Shown here one piece after another: positions 53,491 through 62,669 of a DNA stretch of 64,000 bases. Where the stretch lies: positions 310,001 through 374,000 of the forward strand of contig NZ_LMUI01000048.1 in the NCBI RefSeq assembly GCF_009765995.1, in the 5' to 3' direction. How positions within the stretch are numbered: position 1 is the stretch's first letter; each line of letters begins with the position of its first letter. The translations under genes were made by a program, and so were the position numbers. The notes under the pieces are model-generated. The model had not been told where the DNA came from. It ran no database searches and was given only the letters and a program-made list of their open reading frames with translations. This DNA is from Methylocapsa sp. S129 (lineage in GTDB: Bacteria > Pseudomonadota > Alphaproteobacteria > Rhizobiales > Beijerinckiaceae).

Positions 53491-54192
53491 CAACCCCTTA
53501 TTGGCTCGTGTTTTCCCCGGCTTGGCGACAACGTGCCCCTTCGGCTTTGGCCCACGTTTGCCTGGCGTCACGCTGCGCCCAAGCTGGCGGCTGATGGCGT
53601 CCAGAAAGGCGGGAGCGCCAAGAGGGCGCCCGATCAGTTCGCCCCGGCGCAGCGGGATGAAGGAATCGTCGTCGGCTTCTCCATCGAGAAGATCGGCAAA
53701 GCGCGGCGCGCGCGCGAGCAAGGGCCCCACTTCGACGAGGCTGTCGTTGCGGCCTTGAAGATGCGCGCGCACGCTCGAATGGGGCCAGTCCTGCGCACGC
53801 GCCGCCAGCCGCGCCCGCACAGGGTTCAGCGCGACATAACGCGCGGCGGCCATCAGATGGTCTTCGTCCATCGCCAGCGAACCGAAGCGCCCCTGGAACA
53901 AGTGCCCGGTCTGGCGCGCCCGCGCATTGACATAGCCGGCGTAGAGCCGGTGCGCGCGCGAAAGCGCGAGCGCAAGACCGGAAGCGTCTTGCGGCGTCAG
54001 GATCAGATGCGCGTGATTGGGCATGAGGCAATAGGCGCAGCATGAGACGCCAAAACGGCGGCACGACTCGGCCAGCCAGTCCCGATAGAGCGCATAATCG
54101 TCGGCCTCGAAGAATATCTTCTCACGCCGATTGCCACGCTGAGTGACATGATGCGGCAGACCGGGAACGACGATGCGGGCGATGCGGGTCAT
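53473..54192 (-). CDS. REP-associated tyrosine transposase (RAYT, IS200-like Y1 family)
   Basis: 239 residues from the ATG at 54192. IARIVVPGLPHHVTQRGNRR, the HUH metal motif in LMPNHAHLIL, and a Tyr in HRLYAGYVNARA-type helix followed by TGHLFQGRFGS, YVALNPVRARL. RAYTs cut single-stranded REP hairpins. The gene lies between perfect 18-bp inverted repeats (53473-53490, 54228-54245), one overlapping its 3' end and one 36 bases upstream of its start, which could be the sequences it recognises. Confidence 0.87.
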   Translation of the reverse strand: MTRIARIVVPGLPHHVTQRGNRREKIFFEADDYALYRDWLAESCRRFGVSCCAYCLMPNHAHLILTPQDASGLALALSRAHRLYAGYVNARARQTGHLFQGRFGSLAMDEDHLMAAARYVALNPVRARLAARAQDWPHSSVRAHLQGRNDSLVEVGPLLARAPRFADLLDGEADDDSFIPLRRGELIGRPLGAPAFLDAISRQLGRSVTPGKRGPKPKGHVVAKPGKTRANKGLTGVSP

Positions 54193-54227
54193 GACAAAAG
54201 CTAGCACCGGTGAGGCAATAGGTAAAT

Positions 54228-54245
54228 ACGGGCGTGTCACCGTAA
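54228..54245. repeat. Right arm of an 18-bp perfect inverted repeat around the RAYT gene
   Basis: ACGGGCGTGTCACCGTAA, the exact reverse complement of 53473-53490. It lies in the RAYT promoter region. Confidence 0.85.
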
Positions 54246-54394
54246 TCCGTCTGGCTTGCCGAAATCGTTCAGGCAAAACCGTGCCGCCATCGCATGCGGC
54301 GAAGCCGCGCAGGTGACCAATCTGGACGTTCCTCATTATAATCGCGATCACGCGATATATATCGATGATCGAAACTCCTTCAGACCGAGTTCTC

Positions 54395-55651
54395 ATGACC
54401 CCTTCTCAGCACAATATCCCCATGGCGATTGATCCGGTGAAACTCGACAGGCTCGCCGAGGTGGCCGTCAAAGTCGGGCTGCGGCTTAAGGCCGGACAGG
54501 ATCTGTTCCTCACCGCGCCAGTCGTGGCGCTGCCGCTGGTGCGGCGGATCGCGGAACATGCCTACAGGGCTGGCGCGGGCCTCGTTACGCCCATCCTCTC
54601 GGACGAGGAGGTGACGCTGGCGCGCTATCGGTTCGCAGGGGAAGAAAGCTTCGACCGCGCCCCAGGCTGGCTCTATGACGGCGTCGCCAAGGCCTTTGCG
54701 GATAATACCGCGCGCCTCGCCATCGTTGGCGACAATCCGATGCTGCTTTCGGGCGAGGACGCGGCCAAAGTCGCGCGCGCCAACAAGGCCAATTCCATCG
54801 CCTATCAGCCGGCTCTCGAAAAGATCGCCGGCTTCGACATCAACTGGAACATCATCGCCTATCCCAGCGTCTCTTGGGCCAAACAGGTATTTCCCGGCGA
54901 AGAGGAAGATGTCGCGGCGACAAAGCTCGCCGATGCGATTTTCGCCGCCTCGCGCGTCGACATCGACGATCCTGTCGCGGCATGGGCGGCGCATAACGCC
55001 AAGCTGCGCGGCCGGACCGAATGGCTGAACGGTCAGAGATTCCGTGCGCTGCATTATTCCGGGCCAGGCACGGACCTGACGATCGGGCTCGCCGACGGCC
55101 ACGAATGGCAGGGCGGCGCCTCGACCGCCAAGAACGGAATTACTTGCAACCCGAATATCCCGACTGAAGAAGTCTTCACCACGCCGCACGCCCGGCGGGT
55201 GGATGGCCATGTCGCCAGCACCAAGCCGCTTTCCTACCAGGGCACGCTGATCGACGGCATTGCGGTGCGATTCGAAGAGGGGCGCATTGTCGAGGCGTCC
55301 GCCACGCGCGGCGAAGCGGTGCTGAACAAGGTGCTGGACACGGACGAAGGGGCGCGCCGTCTTGGCGAAGTGGCGCTGGTGCCGCATTCCTCGCCGATCT
55401 CGAAAAGCGGGCTGCTGTTCTTCAACACGCTGTTCGACGAGAACGCCGCCTGCCATATCGCGCTCGGCCAATGCTATTCGAAATGCTTCGTCGACGGCGC
55501 GAAATTGACGCCCGAGCAGATCGCGGCGCAGGGCGGCAACAAGAGCCTCATCCACATCGACTGGATGATCGGCTCGGACAAGATCGACATCGATGGCGTT
55601 CGCGCCGACGGCAGTCGCGCGCCGGTGTTCCGCAAAGGCGAGTGGGCGTAA
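54395..55651 (+). CDS. M29 family aminopeptidase
   Basis: About 418 residues. The start is uncertain (ATG at 54365, 54395 or 54422). DRLAEVAVKVGLRLKAGQDL is the family opening; NIPTEEVFTTPHARRVDGHV supplies metal-binding Glu and His, EEGRIVEASATRGEAVLNKV and RRLGEVALVPHSSPIS follow, and NAACHIALGQCYSKCF and KSLIHIDWMIGSDKIDIDGV complete the metal site. A cytoplasmic metallopeptidase. Stands alone; its start is close to the RAYT element. Confidence 0.9.
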   Translation: MTPSQHNIPMAIDPVKLDRLAEVAVKVGLRLKAGQDLFLTAPVVALPLVRRIAEHAYRAGAGLVTPILSDEEVTLARYRFAGEESFDRAPGWLYDGVAKAFADNTARLAIVGDNPMLLSGEDAAKVARANKANSIAYQPALEKIAGFDINWNIIAYPSVSWAKQVFPGEEEDVAATKLADAIFAASRVDIDDPVAAWAAHNAKLRGRTEWLNGQRFRALHYSGPGTDLTIGLADGHEWQGGASTAKNGITCNPNIPTEEVFTTPHARRVDGHVASTKPLSYQGTLIDGIAVRFEEGRIVEASATRGEAVLNKVLDTDEGARRLGEVALVPHSSPISKSGLLFFNTLFDENAACHIALGQCYSKCFVDGAKLTPEQIAAQGGNKSLIHIDWMIGSDKIDIDGVRADGSRAPVFRKGEWA

Positions 55652-55708
55652 GGAAGCCTCATCCGCGGCGCGGTGGCGCGTTTCATTTCACCTCAGGCGC
55701 CGCGCGCT

Positions 55709-56398
55709 CTATCGCGGCAGGCAATCCAGCAATTCGGCGTTGTCGCGGGCGCGCGCAACGAGGTTGGCGGCGAGACGACGCTGAAAGGCCTGCGGATGCG
55801 CGGCGTTGCGCTTGATCGGGTTCGGCAGCGAGGTGGCGAGCAGCGCCGCCTCATTCGCATCGAGTTGGCTCGCTTTTTTGTGAAAGGCGTGTTGCGCGGC
55901 GGCCTCAATGCCGTAGAGCCCGTCGCCCCATTCGGCGATGTTGAGGTAGACCTCGATGGTGTGCGCCTTCGACCAAACCTTGCCAAGGACGAGCGCCATG
56001 CTGATTTCGATGCCCTTGCGAATGGCTGAACGGCCCGGCCACAGAAAAAGATTCTTGGCGGTCTGCATGGTGATCGTCGACGCGCCGCGTGTGGGGCCAT
56101 CCTTGCCGGCGCCGCGCAAGACTTCGTGCAGGGCGCCCCAGTCGACGCCGTCGTTCTGGCAGAACCTGCCGTCCTCCGACGCGATCACCGTGGCGACGAC
56201 CACTGGTGCGATGTCCTCCAGCCGCACGTAGACGCGTTCGTAGCTCTTGCCTTCGATCTTGCGCCCGAGCATGAGCGTCGAGACGGGCGGCGCGACGGCG
56301 TAGAGAACGACAAGCCCTACGAAAACGCATAACAGCGCCAGCCCGACCAGGGCGACGCCGCGCGCCAGCATGCCGAATGAGAAGCGCCGCCAAGCCAT
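55709..56398 (-). CDS. mtgA: Monofunctional peptidoglycan glycosyltransferase
   Basis: 229 residues. One membrane helix (VALVGLALLCVFVGLVVLYA), then a GT51 domain with the catalytic Glu in VIASEDGRFCQNDGVDWGAL, RGASTITMQTAKNLFLWPGR and SKAHTIEVYLNIAEWGDGLY. Polymerises lipid II. Length normal. Confidence 0.95.
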   Translation of the reverse strand: MAWRRFSFGMLARGVALVGLALLCVFVGLVVLYAVAPPVSTLMLGRKIEGKSYERVYVRLEDIAPVVVATVIASEDGRFCQNDGVDWGALHEVLRGAGKDGPTRGASTITMQTAKNLFLWPGRSAIRKGIEISMALVLGKVWSKAHTIEVYLNIAEWGDGLYGIEAAAQHAFHKKASQLDANEAALLATSLPNPIKRNAAHPQAFQRRLAANLVARARDNAELLDCLPR

Positions 56399-56684
56399 GC
56401 CTTAGTGTTTGGCGCAAGCGGGCGCGCCGGGCAAGCGCGCGGCGTCGCCCTGGTCGGGCTGGCGGCGGTTGCGGCCCCGCAAGTCGCCAAATTCGCCACA
56501 TTTCCCCGGTTGACAGAAAGGGCGACTCTGGACGGATTCGCCCGGGTTGCGTTCCCACCCCCGTCCTGCAAGGGGCCCTGGCAGGCTTGCCCGGCCGTCA
56601 TTGATCGGACGCGCGTCCTCTGTAAGAGGTTGCTATGCGCGAGCCAACGGCGCTGATAACGCCCACCTTCAATCGGAGCATGGC

Positions 56685-58361
56685 TTGAGCGTCGATCAGA
56701 ATGCCTCCGCGACGCCAGCGGAACTTGCGCCGTCCCGATGGGGCGCATTCGCGCATGCGGCTTTCACCGCGATCTGGATCGGCAGCATTATCGCCAATGT
56801 CGGCACCGCTATGTATGACGCGGGCTCCCGCTGGCTGATGACAAGTCTGGACGCCGATCCGATCGCGGTTTCGCTGGTTCAGGTGGCGGTCAGCCTGCCG
56901 ATCTTCTTGTTCACCTTGCCGGCGGGCGCGCTTGCCGACATCGTCAACCCGCGACGGCTTCTCATCGTCGTGGAGATCGCCAATACGATCATGACCGTCA
57001 TGTTGGCGACGCTGGTTTCATCAGGCCTCGCCACCGTCAGCTCGTTATTGCTGACGACTTTTTTCCTCGGCGTGGGCGGGGCGCTGGCGGCCCCCGCCTG
57101 GATGGCGATCACGCCGCTTCTGGTGAGCAGGCGGGAGCTCGAGGGCGCGATCGCCGCCAATAGCGTCGGCTTCAACATCACCCGCGCCGTGGGGCCGGCC
57201 ATTGGCGGCTTTGTCATCGCCGGATTTGGAATGGCGGCGCCTTTCTGGATCTGCGCGGCCAGCAATCTCGCCGCGATCGCGGCCTTGCTGTGGTGGCGCG
57301 CGCCGCAAAAGAGCGCGCAGAGCCTGCCCGCGGAGCGTTTGGTCAGCGCGATGCGCACCGGCCTTCGTCATGCCGCCAACAATCGTCACTTGCGCGCGAC
57401 ATTGATCCGGACCTTGGCCTTCTTCCCTTTCGCCAGCGCCTATTGGGCGCTGCTGCCGCTGGTGGCGCGCAACCAGATGACGCAAGGTCCCGAGCTCTAC
57501 GGCATTCTGCTGGGTGCGATCGGCGCTGGCGCGATCGGCGGCTCATTCGTGCTGGGCTGGCTGAGGGCGAGGCTCGGAGCTGACCGGCTCGTCGCGTTCG
57601 GCACATTGGCGACGGCGTTCGCGCTCGTCCTGTTTGGGCTCGCGCACAATCCCGCGACGGTTCTCTGCGCGTGCCTGATCGCCGGCGCATCATGGACGTT
57701 GGTCCTGACGAGCCTCTATGTGTCGGCGCAGGTCGCCTTGCCCGATTGGGTGCGCGGCCGCGGACTCGCGATCCTGCTGACGACGATTTTCGGCGCGATG
57801 ACGGCCGGCAGCGCGGCATGGGGAGAAATCGCCGGCATGGCCGGCCTGCCGATCGCGCATTTCGCGGCCGCCGCCGGCGCCGTGCTGGCCATCGTTCTGA
57901 CGTGGCGTTGGAAGCTTCAGACCGCGATCGGAATCGACCTGACCCCTGCGATGCATTGGCACAAACCTGTCGCGAACCACCGAGTCGAGAACAATGAAGG
58001 CCCGGTCCTTGTGACGGTGGAATATCGCATTGACCCCAGGGATCGCGACGTGTTCATCGAGGCTCTCGAAGAGCTCGCGCATGAACGCAAACGCGATGGC
58101 GGGTTCGCCTGGCGCCTTTTCGAAGACGCTGTCGACACCAGACGCTTCGTCGAGACGTTCCTGATCGAATCCTGGCTCGAACTCATGCATCAGCATGAGC
58201 GGGTGACCCATGCGGACCGCCTGTTCGAGGATCAGATCCGTCAGCTCCTCGACAATGACCCGCATGTGACGCATTGGGTCGCTTGCGAGCCCCAGCCTCG
58301 ATTTCATGGCGCGCGCAAAAATAAATTGGTCGCCGCGCTGTCCGACGCGTCATCCGCCTAA
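56685..58361 (+). CDS. MFS transporter of the EntS/DUF894 type with a C-terminal monooxygenase-like domain
   Basis: 558 residues from a TTG at 56685 (GGAG eight bases upstream). Twelve hydrophobic segments in the first 410 residues with MFS landmarks (NVGTAMYDAGSRWLMTSL, LADIVNPRRLLIVVE, NSVGFNITRAVGPAIGG). After the last helix comes a 140-residue soluble domain (VLVTVEYRIDPRDRDVFIEA, WRLFEDAVDTRRFVETFLIE, SWLELMHQHERVT) of ferredoxin-like, antibiotic-monooxygenase-type fold. Probably an exporter. Convergent with the cyclase. Confidence 0.87.
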   Translation: MSVDQNASATPAELAPSRWGAFAHAAFTAIWIGSIIANVGTAMYDAGSRWLMTSLDADPIAVSLVQVAVSLPIFLFTLPAGALADIVNPRRLLIVVEIANTIMTVMLATLVSSGLATVSSLLLTTFFLGVGGALAAPAWMAITPLLVSRRELEGAIAANSVGFNITRAVGPAIGGFVIAGFGMAAPFWICAASNLAAIAALLWWRAPQKSAQSLPAERLVSAMRTGLRHAANNRHLRATLIRTLAFFPFASAYWALLPLVARNQMTQGPELYGILLGAIGAGAIGGSFVLGWLRARLGADRLVAFGTLATAFALVLFGLAHNPATVLCACLIAGASWTLVLTSLYVSAQVALPDWVRGRGLAILLTTIFGAMTAGSAAWGEIAGMAGLPIAHFAAAAGAVLAIVLTWRWKLQTAIGIDLTPAMHWHKPVANHRVENNEGPVLVTVEYRIDPRDRDVFIEALEELAHERKRDGGFAWRLFEDAVDTRRFVETFLIESWLELMHQHERVTHADRLFEDQIRQLLDNDPHVTHWVACEPQPRFHGARKNKLVAALSDASSA

Positions 58362-58393
58362 GATATTTCCGGCGCGACCGGGCTTGCCGCCAA

Positions 58394-59176
58394 TCAGCCG
58401 GCGACCAGCGCGAGCACCCGCAACGGGCTGCCCGAACCTTTCTCGATCTTCAGCGGCGCGGTGATCAGCACCGCGCCTGTCGGGGGCAGCTTGTCGAGAT
58501 TGGTGAGGCTCGCCAGGCCGAATTTATTGGCGCCATGCATCAGGTGATGGGCGGGGAACGCGGGCTCAAAGGCAAAGCCCTGGCCGGCGTCGGTGCCGAC
58601 CGCCTCGACGCCCCAGCCGGTGACGTTGCGCTGCTCGACCAGGAAATGAACGGTCGCGGCGCTGGGGCCGGGAACGTGAGGGCCGTCTTCCTTCATATTG
58701 AGAAACAAAGCGGGGTCGGTGCGCTTGGACCAGTCGGTGCGCATCAGCACCCAGGCGCCGTCCGGTATGCGGCCGTGCAGGCTCTCCCAGACTTCGATAT
58801 GCGAGGGCTCCATCAGGAACTTTTCGTCCGCCGCGGCCTCTTTCGAGACGTCGATGACGACGGCTGGCGCGACGAAGCGCTGGACATTGATCGTGTCGAC
58901 GCCGCCGTCGGAATAATCCTTGCCGGTGACCCAATGGATGGGCGCGTCGAAATGCGTGCCGGTATGCTCGCCCATGCCTAGATTGTTCCAGTACCAGCCC
59001 GGGCCGCGCTCGTCATAATGCGAGATTTCCGAGATCGAGAACGGGTTCGAGGGCGCGAAGGGCGGCGGCAATTGGATCACCGGCGTTGACGGCATGAGGG
59101 TCTGCGTCAGGTCGATGATCTTGATCGATCCCGACAGGATCGCGGAGGCGAATTGATCGAGCAGCATGACATTCAC
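58394..59176 (-). CDS. Cyclase family protein (kynurenine formamidase-like metal hydrolase)
   Basis: 260 residues. The metal site HTGTHFDAPIHW (HxGTHxDxPxH) is intact, with IDLTQTLMPSTPVIQLPPPF before it. The family hydrolyses formamides, lactones or ring compounds; which one is not evident. It is downstream of the MarR gene on the same strand (78 bases), and may be its target. Confidence 0.88.
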   Translation of the reverse strand: MNVMLLDQFASAILSGSIKIIDLTQTLMPSTPVIQLPPPFAPSNPFSISEISHYDERGPGWYWNNLGMGEHTGTHFDAPIHWVTGKDYSDGGVDTINVQRFVAPAVVIDVSKEAAADEKFLMEPSHIEVWESLHGRIPDGAWVLMRTDWSKRTDPALFLNMKEDGPHVPGPSAATVHFLVEQRNVTGWGVEAVGTDAGQGFAFEPAFPAHHLMHGANKFGLASLTNLDKLPPTGAVLITAPLKIEKGSGSPLRVLALVAG

Positions 59177-59254
59177 TCCTTCAGTTTGGCTCCGACGCGG
59201 AACTTCCCGCCTGGAGTTTTTGGGACCGGGCGGCGGAAGCCGCCTCGATAGCGG

Positions 59255-59794
59255 TCAGGCGTTCGACGCCTGCTGGTTGCGGATGAGTTTGTGCAAAGTG
59301 ACGATGAAAGCCTGGTATTCGTCTTCGCCGACGCCTTGGAAAAGCTTGACGAAACGTTCGTACATGGTGGGCCAGAAGCGCGAGAAGGCGTCGCGCCCCT
59401 GCGTCGTCAGATGCACTTCGCGCACCCGCAGATCGTCCTCACGCGCCTGCCGACGGATGAGCCCTTGCTCCTCCATCGCGTCCAGCATCCGGCTCATCGT
59501 GGATTGTTCGGTGACGGTGAACAGCGCCAACTCGTTGACGGTCAGACCTGGCGTGATCGCGAGCACGGCGAGCGTGCGCATTTTGACCGTCGTCAGATCA
59601 TAGCCGCGCAACGCTTCCTGCATTTCGCTATTCCAGGTCGCGATGACCCGGTTCAACAGATAAGTCGCGAATTGGTTGAGGCCGATCTCGCCGATCGAGG
59701 GAATGGACCCCACGCTATTGGCTTCGCGCGCGCGGATGGAAGCGCCGAACCGGCCTCGCTCGATCGTCTCGCCGTTCGCCCCATTCTCGGTCAC
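59255..59794 (-). CDS. MarR family transcriptional regulator
   Basis: 179 residues. A winged helix GLTVNELALFTVTEQSTMSR-MLDAMEEQGLI followed by the wing RRQAREDDLRVREVHLTTQG. The first 35 residues are an extension of unknown role. Divergent from the FAD oxidoreductase gene and upstream of the cyclase; probably controls one or both. Confidence 0.9.
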   Translation of the reverse strand: MTENGANGETIERGRFGASIRAREANSVGSIPSIGEIGLNQFATYLLNRVIATWNSEMQEALRGYDLTTVKMRTLAVLAITPGLTVNELALFTVTEQSTMSRMLDAMEEQGLIRRQAREDDLRVREVHLTTQGRDAFSRFWPTMYERFVKLFQGVGEDEYQAFIVTLHKLIRNQQASNA

Positions 59795-60010
59795 GAAAGT
59801 CGCCCCCCGATATCACATCCGGCGCCGCGCGTCGCACCGATCCCTCAGCGTCAACGGTAGCGCAAGTTTATGAGAATGCAAATATCGGGCGGCTGGCCCG
59901 CGAGGGACGTCCACAACGCCGCGACTTATCTTTTTGCGCCTTGCATATTTCCGGGTCGCCAAGCACGATCGCCGACGGCGAGGTGGGCGATGCGCCCGCG
60001 TGGAGGGGCT

Positions 60011-61606
60011 ATGGCGTACGACGCGATCGTGATCGGGGCGGGGCATAATGGATTGGCGAGCGCGATCCATCTCGCCGCCAAGGGCTGGAAGGTTGGAATA
60101 TTCGAGCGCAACGCGGTCGCCGGCGGCGCGGTGCAGACTCGCGAGGCGACGTTTCCGGGCTTCCGGCATGATCTCTTCGCGATGAATCTCAGCCTGTTCG
60201 CGGGCTCGCCTTTCGTCGCCGCCTATGGCGCGGCGCTTGGCCGCCATGGCCTCGCCTTCGCGCCGGCGAGCGACACATTCGCCTCGGCTTTTCCCGATGA
60301 GTCGTGGTTCGGCGTCAGCGCGGATCTCGACGCGACGGTTCTGCGCGCAAGCGGATTGTCTGTCGAAGACGGCAAGCGCTGGCGCGAAATGGCGACAGCT
60401 TTCGCCAGCGACGCCCCGCATATTTTCGGCGTGCTCGGCTCTGTCATGCCCTCGTTTGGACTGGCGAAGGTTCTGTTCAAGGCGTGGCGCGCCAAAGGCT
60501 TCGGCTGGCTGCTCGACACGCTGCGCCTTGCGGTGTCGAGCCCACGCGAATTTCTCGACCGTAATTTTCAGAGCGACAAAATCAAGGCGACAATCGCCGC
60601 CTGGGGCATGCATCTCGATTTTCCGCCTGATGTCGCGGGCGGCGCCTTGTTTCCCTATCTCGAATCCATGGCCAACCAGAACTTTGGCATGGTGATCGGC
60701 AAGGGCGGCGCCGATGTGATGATCAAGGCGATGCTCGGCCTGCTGGCCGAACTCGGCGCCGATGTGCAGCTTAGCGCCGAAGTCGCGTGGATCGATGTCG
60801 CCAATGGCCGCGCGACAGGCGTCACGCTCGCCGACGGGCGCTCTTTCAAAGCGAGCAGGGCGATCGTCGCCAATGTCGGGCCCGCGCTCGTCTTCGGCAA
60901 GCTCTTGCCGCAGGGGAGCGGCCAGCCGGAAGTCGACCGCCGCATGCGCGCCTTCCGCCCCGCGCCCGGCACGATGATGGTGCATCTGGCCCTCGACGCT
61001 CTGCCCGACTGGAAGGCCGGCGAAGCGTTGAAGCGTTTCGCCTATGTCCATCTCGCCCCCGATTTCGCGATGATGAACCGCGCCTATGCGGAAGCCGTCG
61101 CGGGACTCCTGCCGGCCGAGCCTGTCCTCGTCGTTGGCCAGCCCACGACGATCGATCCGAGCCGCGCGCCGGAAGGCAAGCATGTGCTGTGGGTGCAGGT
61201 TCGCGTGCTGCCGGCCGAGGTCAAAGGCGATGCTGCGGGGACGATCGCGGCGGGCGATTGGGATGGGATCAAGGAGCTCTACGCCGACCGCGTGATCGCG
61301 CTGCTGGAGCGCTATGCGCCGGGAGTCTCAAGCCACATCCTCGCCCGCGCCGTCTTCTCGCCCAAGGATCTCGAGCGCGAAAACCCCAACCTGATCGGCG
61401 GCGACAATGTCAGCGGCAGCCACCATCTCGATCAGTTCTTCCTATTCCGCCCGATCCCCGGCTGGTCGCGCTATCGCACGCCGGTCAAGGGGTTGTATCT
61501 GGTGGGAGCTTCGACCTGGCCGGGGGCGGGCGTGGGGGCGGGGTCGGGGTTTCTGCTGGGCAAGATGCTGGCGGGGGACGCGGCTTCCAGCGCCGGCGGA
61601 AGCTGA
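60011..61606 (+). CDS. Phytoene-desaturase-like FAD-dependent oxidoreductase
   Basis: 531 residues from the ATG at 60011 (GGAGGGG just upstream). FAD motif YDAIVIGAGHNGLASAIHLA, VGIFERNAVAGGAVQT, and C-terminal GLYLVGASTWPGAGVGAGSG, the signature of CrtI/PYROXD2-like enzymes. No other carotenoid genes are nearby, so it is likely a general amine-oxidase-fold dehydrogenase rather than a desaturase. Divergent from MarR. Confidence 0.87.
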   Translation: MAYDAIVIGAGHNGLASAIHLAAKGWKVGIFERNAVAGGAVQTREATFPGFRHDLFAMNLSLFAGSPFVAAYGAALGRHGLAFAPASDTFASAFPDESWFGVSADLDATVLRASGLSVEDGKRWREMATAFASDAPHIFGVLGSVMPSFGLAKVLFKAWRAKGFGWLLDTLRLAVSSPREFLDRNFQSDKIKATIAAWGMHLDFPPDVAGGALFPYLESMANQNFGMVIGKGGADVMIKAMLGLLAELGADVQLSAEVAWIDVANGRATGVTLADGRSFKASRAIVANVGPALVFGKLLPQGSGQPEVDRRMRAFRPAPGTMMVHLALDALPDWKAGEALKRFAYVHLAPDFAMMNRAYAEAVAGLLPAEPVLVVGQPTTIDPSRAPEGKHVLWVQVRVLPAEVKGDAAGTIAAGDWDGIKELYADRVIALLERYAPGVSSHILARAVFSPKDLERENPNLIGGDNVSGSHHLDQFFLFRPIPGWSRYRTPVKGLYLVGASTWPGAGVGAGSGFLLGKMLAGDAASSAGGS

Positions 61607-61765
61607 GGGACCAGCATCGACGCGAGGAGTCCGATGGAAGACCCAAAATTTCTTTGGATCAAGACTTGCTGAACGCAGTTGACGCGATGCCTTAATGCAG
61701 CGGGTTGACCAGGCCCGGCTTTCTGGCCAGCGCCGCGCGCGAAATGATGAGGGCCAACCCTAGAA

Positions 61766-62140
61766 TTACGCCACAGCGCGCAAATCGAAACCTGCGTGGA
61801 TGACGTCGTAAGGCACGCAGATTTTACCCTTTTCAGTCTTTTCGATAATGCCCCATTCGATGAGCGCGGTCACATCGTCATGCACACGTTTGATGTCGCG
61901 GCCCAGCGCTCGGGCCAGTCCGCGAACGCTCGAAGGACCGATCTTCTGCAAATGCTCGATCAATTCCCAGCGCTTGGGACTGATGACGGAAAACAATTGC
62001 GCGGGCGAGCTGAAAGTGAATGTGGCGACGGGATTTGAGGGCGCCTCTGTCTTCCACGCTTCAACAAAGTCTTTGCCCATGGCGTCGAGAGTCGCGTCGG
62101 GGTCGAGATCGTGGCGTATCTGAATCAGGGCGTGCTTCAT
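61766..62140 (-). CDS. HVO_A0114-type HTH protein (antitoxin-like partner of DUF6516)
   Basis: 124 residues. The C-terminal half is a winged helix (WELIEHLQKIGPSSVRGLAR-ALGRDIKRVHDDVTALIEWG). The ATG overlaps the DUF6516 stop by 4 bases (ATGA). Such HTH proteins are found paired with DUF6516 proteins and the pair behaves like a toxin-antitoxin module in layout. Confidence 0.8.
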   Translation of the reverse strand: MKHALIQIRHDLDPDATLDAMGKDFVEAWKTEAPSNPVATFTFSSPAQLFSVISPKRWELIEHLQKIGPSSVRGLARALGRDIKRVHDDVTALIEWGIIEKTEKGKICVPYDVIHAGFDLRAVA

Positions 62141-62421
62141 TTTGGCATCCTTTCGCGAACGTCGGAGAGGAAATCTCGCACCAGTTCTTCCACCGAGGTG
62201 AAAGTATAGGGGAACTCCCGCCCATCCAGATGACGATGATCCCCTTTGCCGCGCTCATTGTCGTAACCGACCTGGCGTATTCCCTCCCTGCCGAAAAACA
62301 GTCGATATTTGTAGCGGTGATTGCTGCCGGCGACGGGATGGGGCACTCTTCAGATAACCATTTCCACGATTGAACCATCTGGAAAGACGGTCTTGGCGCG
62401 TCGAATGGTCTCGGCCTTCAT
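62137..62421 (-). pseudogene. DUF6516 family protein gene interrupted by an in-frame TGA
   Basis: Reading from the ATG at 62421: MKAETIRRAKTVFPDGSIVE MVI, then TGA (62352-62350), then in the same frame RVPHPVAGSNHRYKYRLFFG, VGYDNERGKGDHRHLDGREF, YTFTSVEELVRDFLSDVRER. The part after the TGA is the conserved DUF6516 core. Family members have a Trp (EMVIWRLP-like) where the stop is, so TGG to TGA is the likely change. Total frame 95 codons. Operon with the HTH gene downstream. Confidence 0.8.
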
Positions 62422-62669
62422 GTTGGCATCGATGCCATCATTGCTGGCCGTCGTCAATGATCAAGACGGCGCTTCATCAACGGCGCCGATCCACCCCAAA
62501 ATTGAGCGCGGCTCCTCGAAACCCCTCGATTGACAACCCAAAATCCTGCATTTACATATTTTAGGTCTAAAGCTTTTGCGGGAAAATGGGGCAGGTTTCT
62601 CGCTGCGATCCGCCGTTCCGGCCAAACCTATGCAATCGCATTCGTTCACATGACCCTGGGAGCGCTGAC

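Noticed and set aside
59813-61183. 456-codon open frame on the minus strand
   Set aside because: Antisense to the FAD oxidoreductase; no recognisable domain.
62350-62352. Selenocysteine codon in the DUF6516 gene
   Set aside because: Family members are expected to have Trp here, not Cys, and no SECIS-like hairpin is evident immediately downstream; a nonsense change is simpler.
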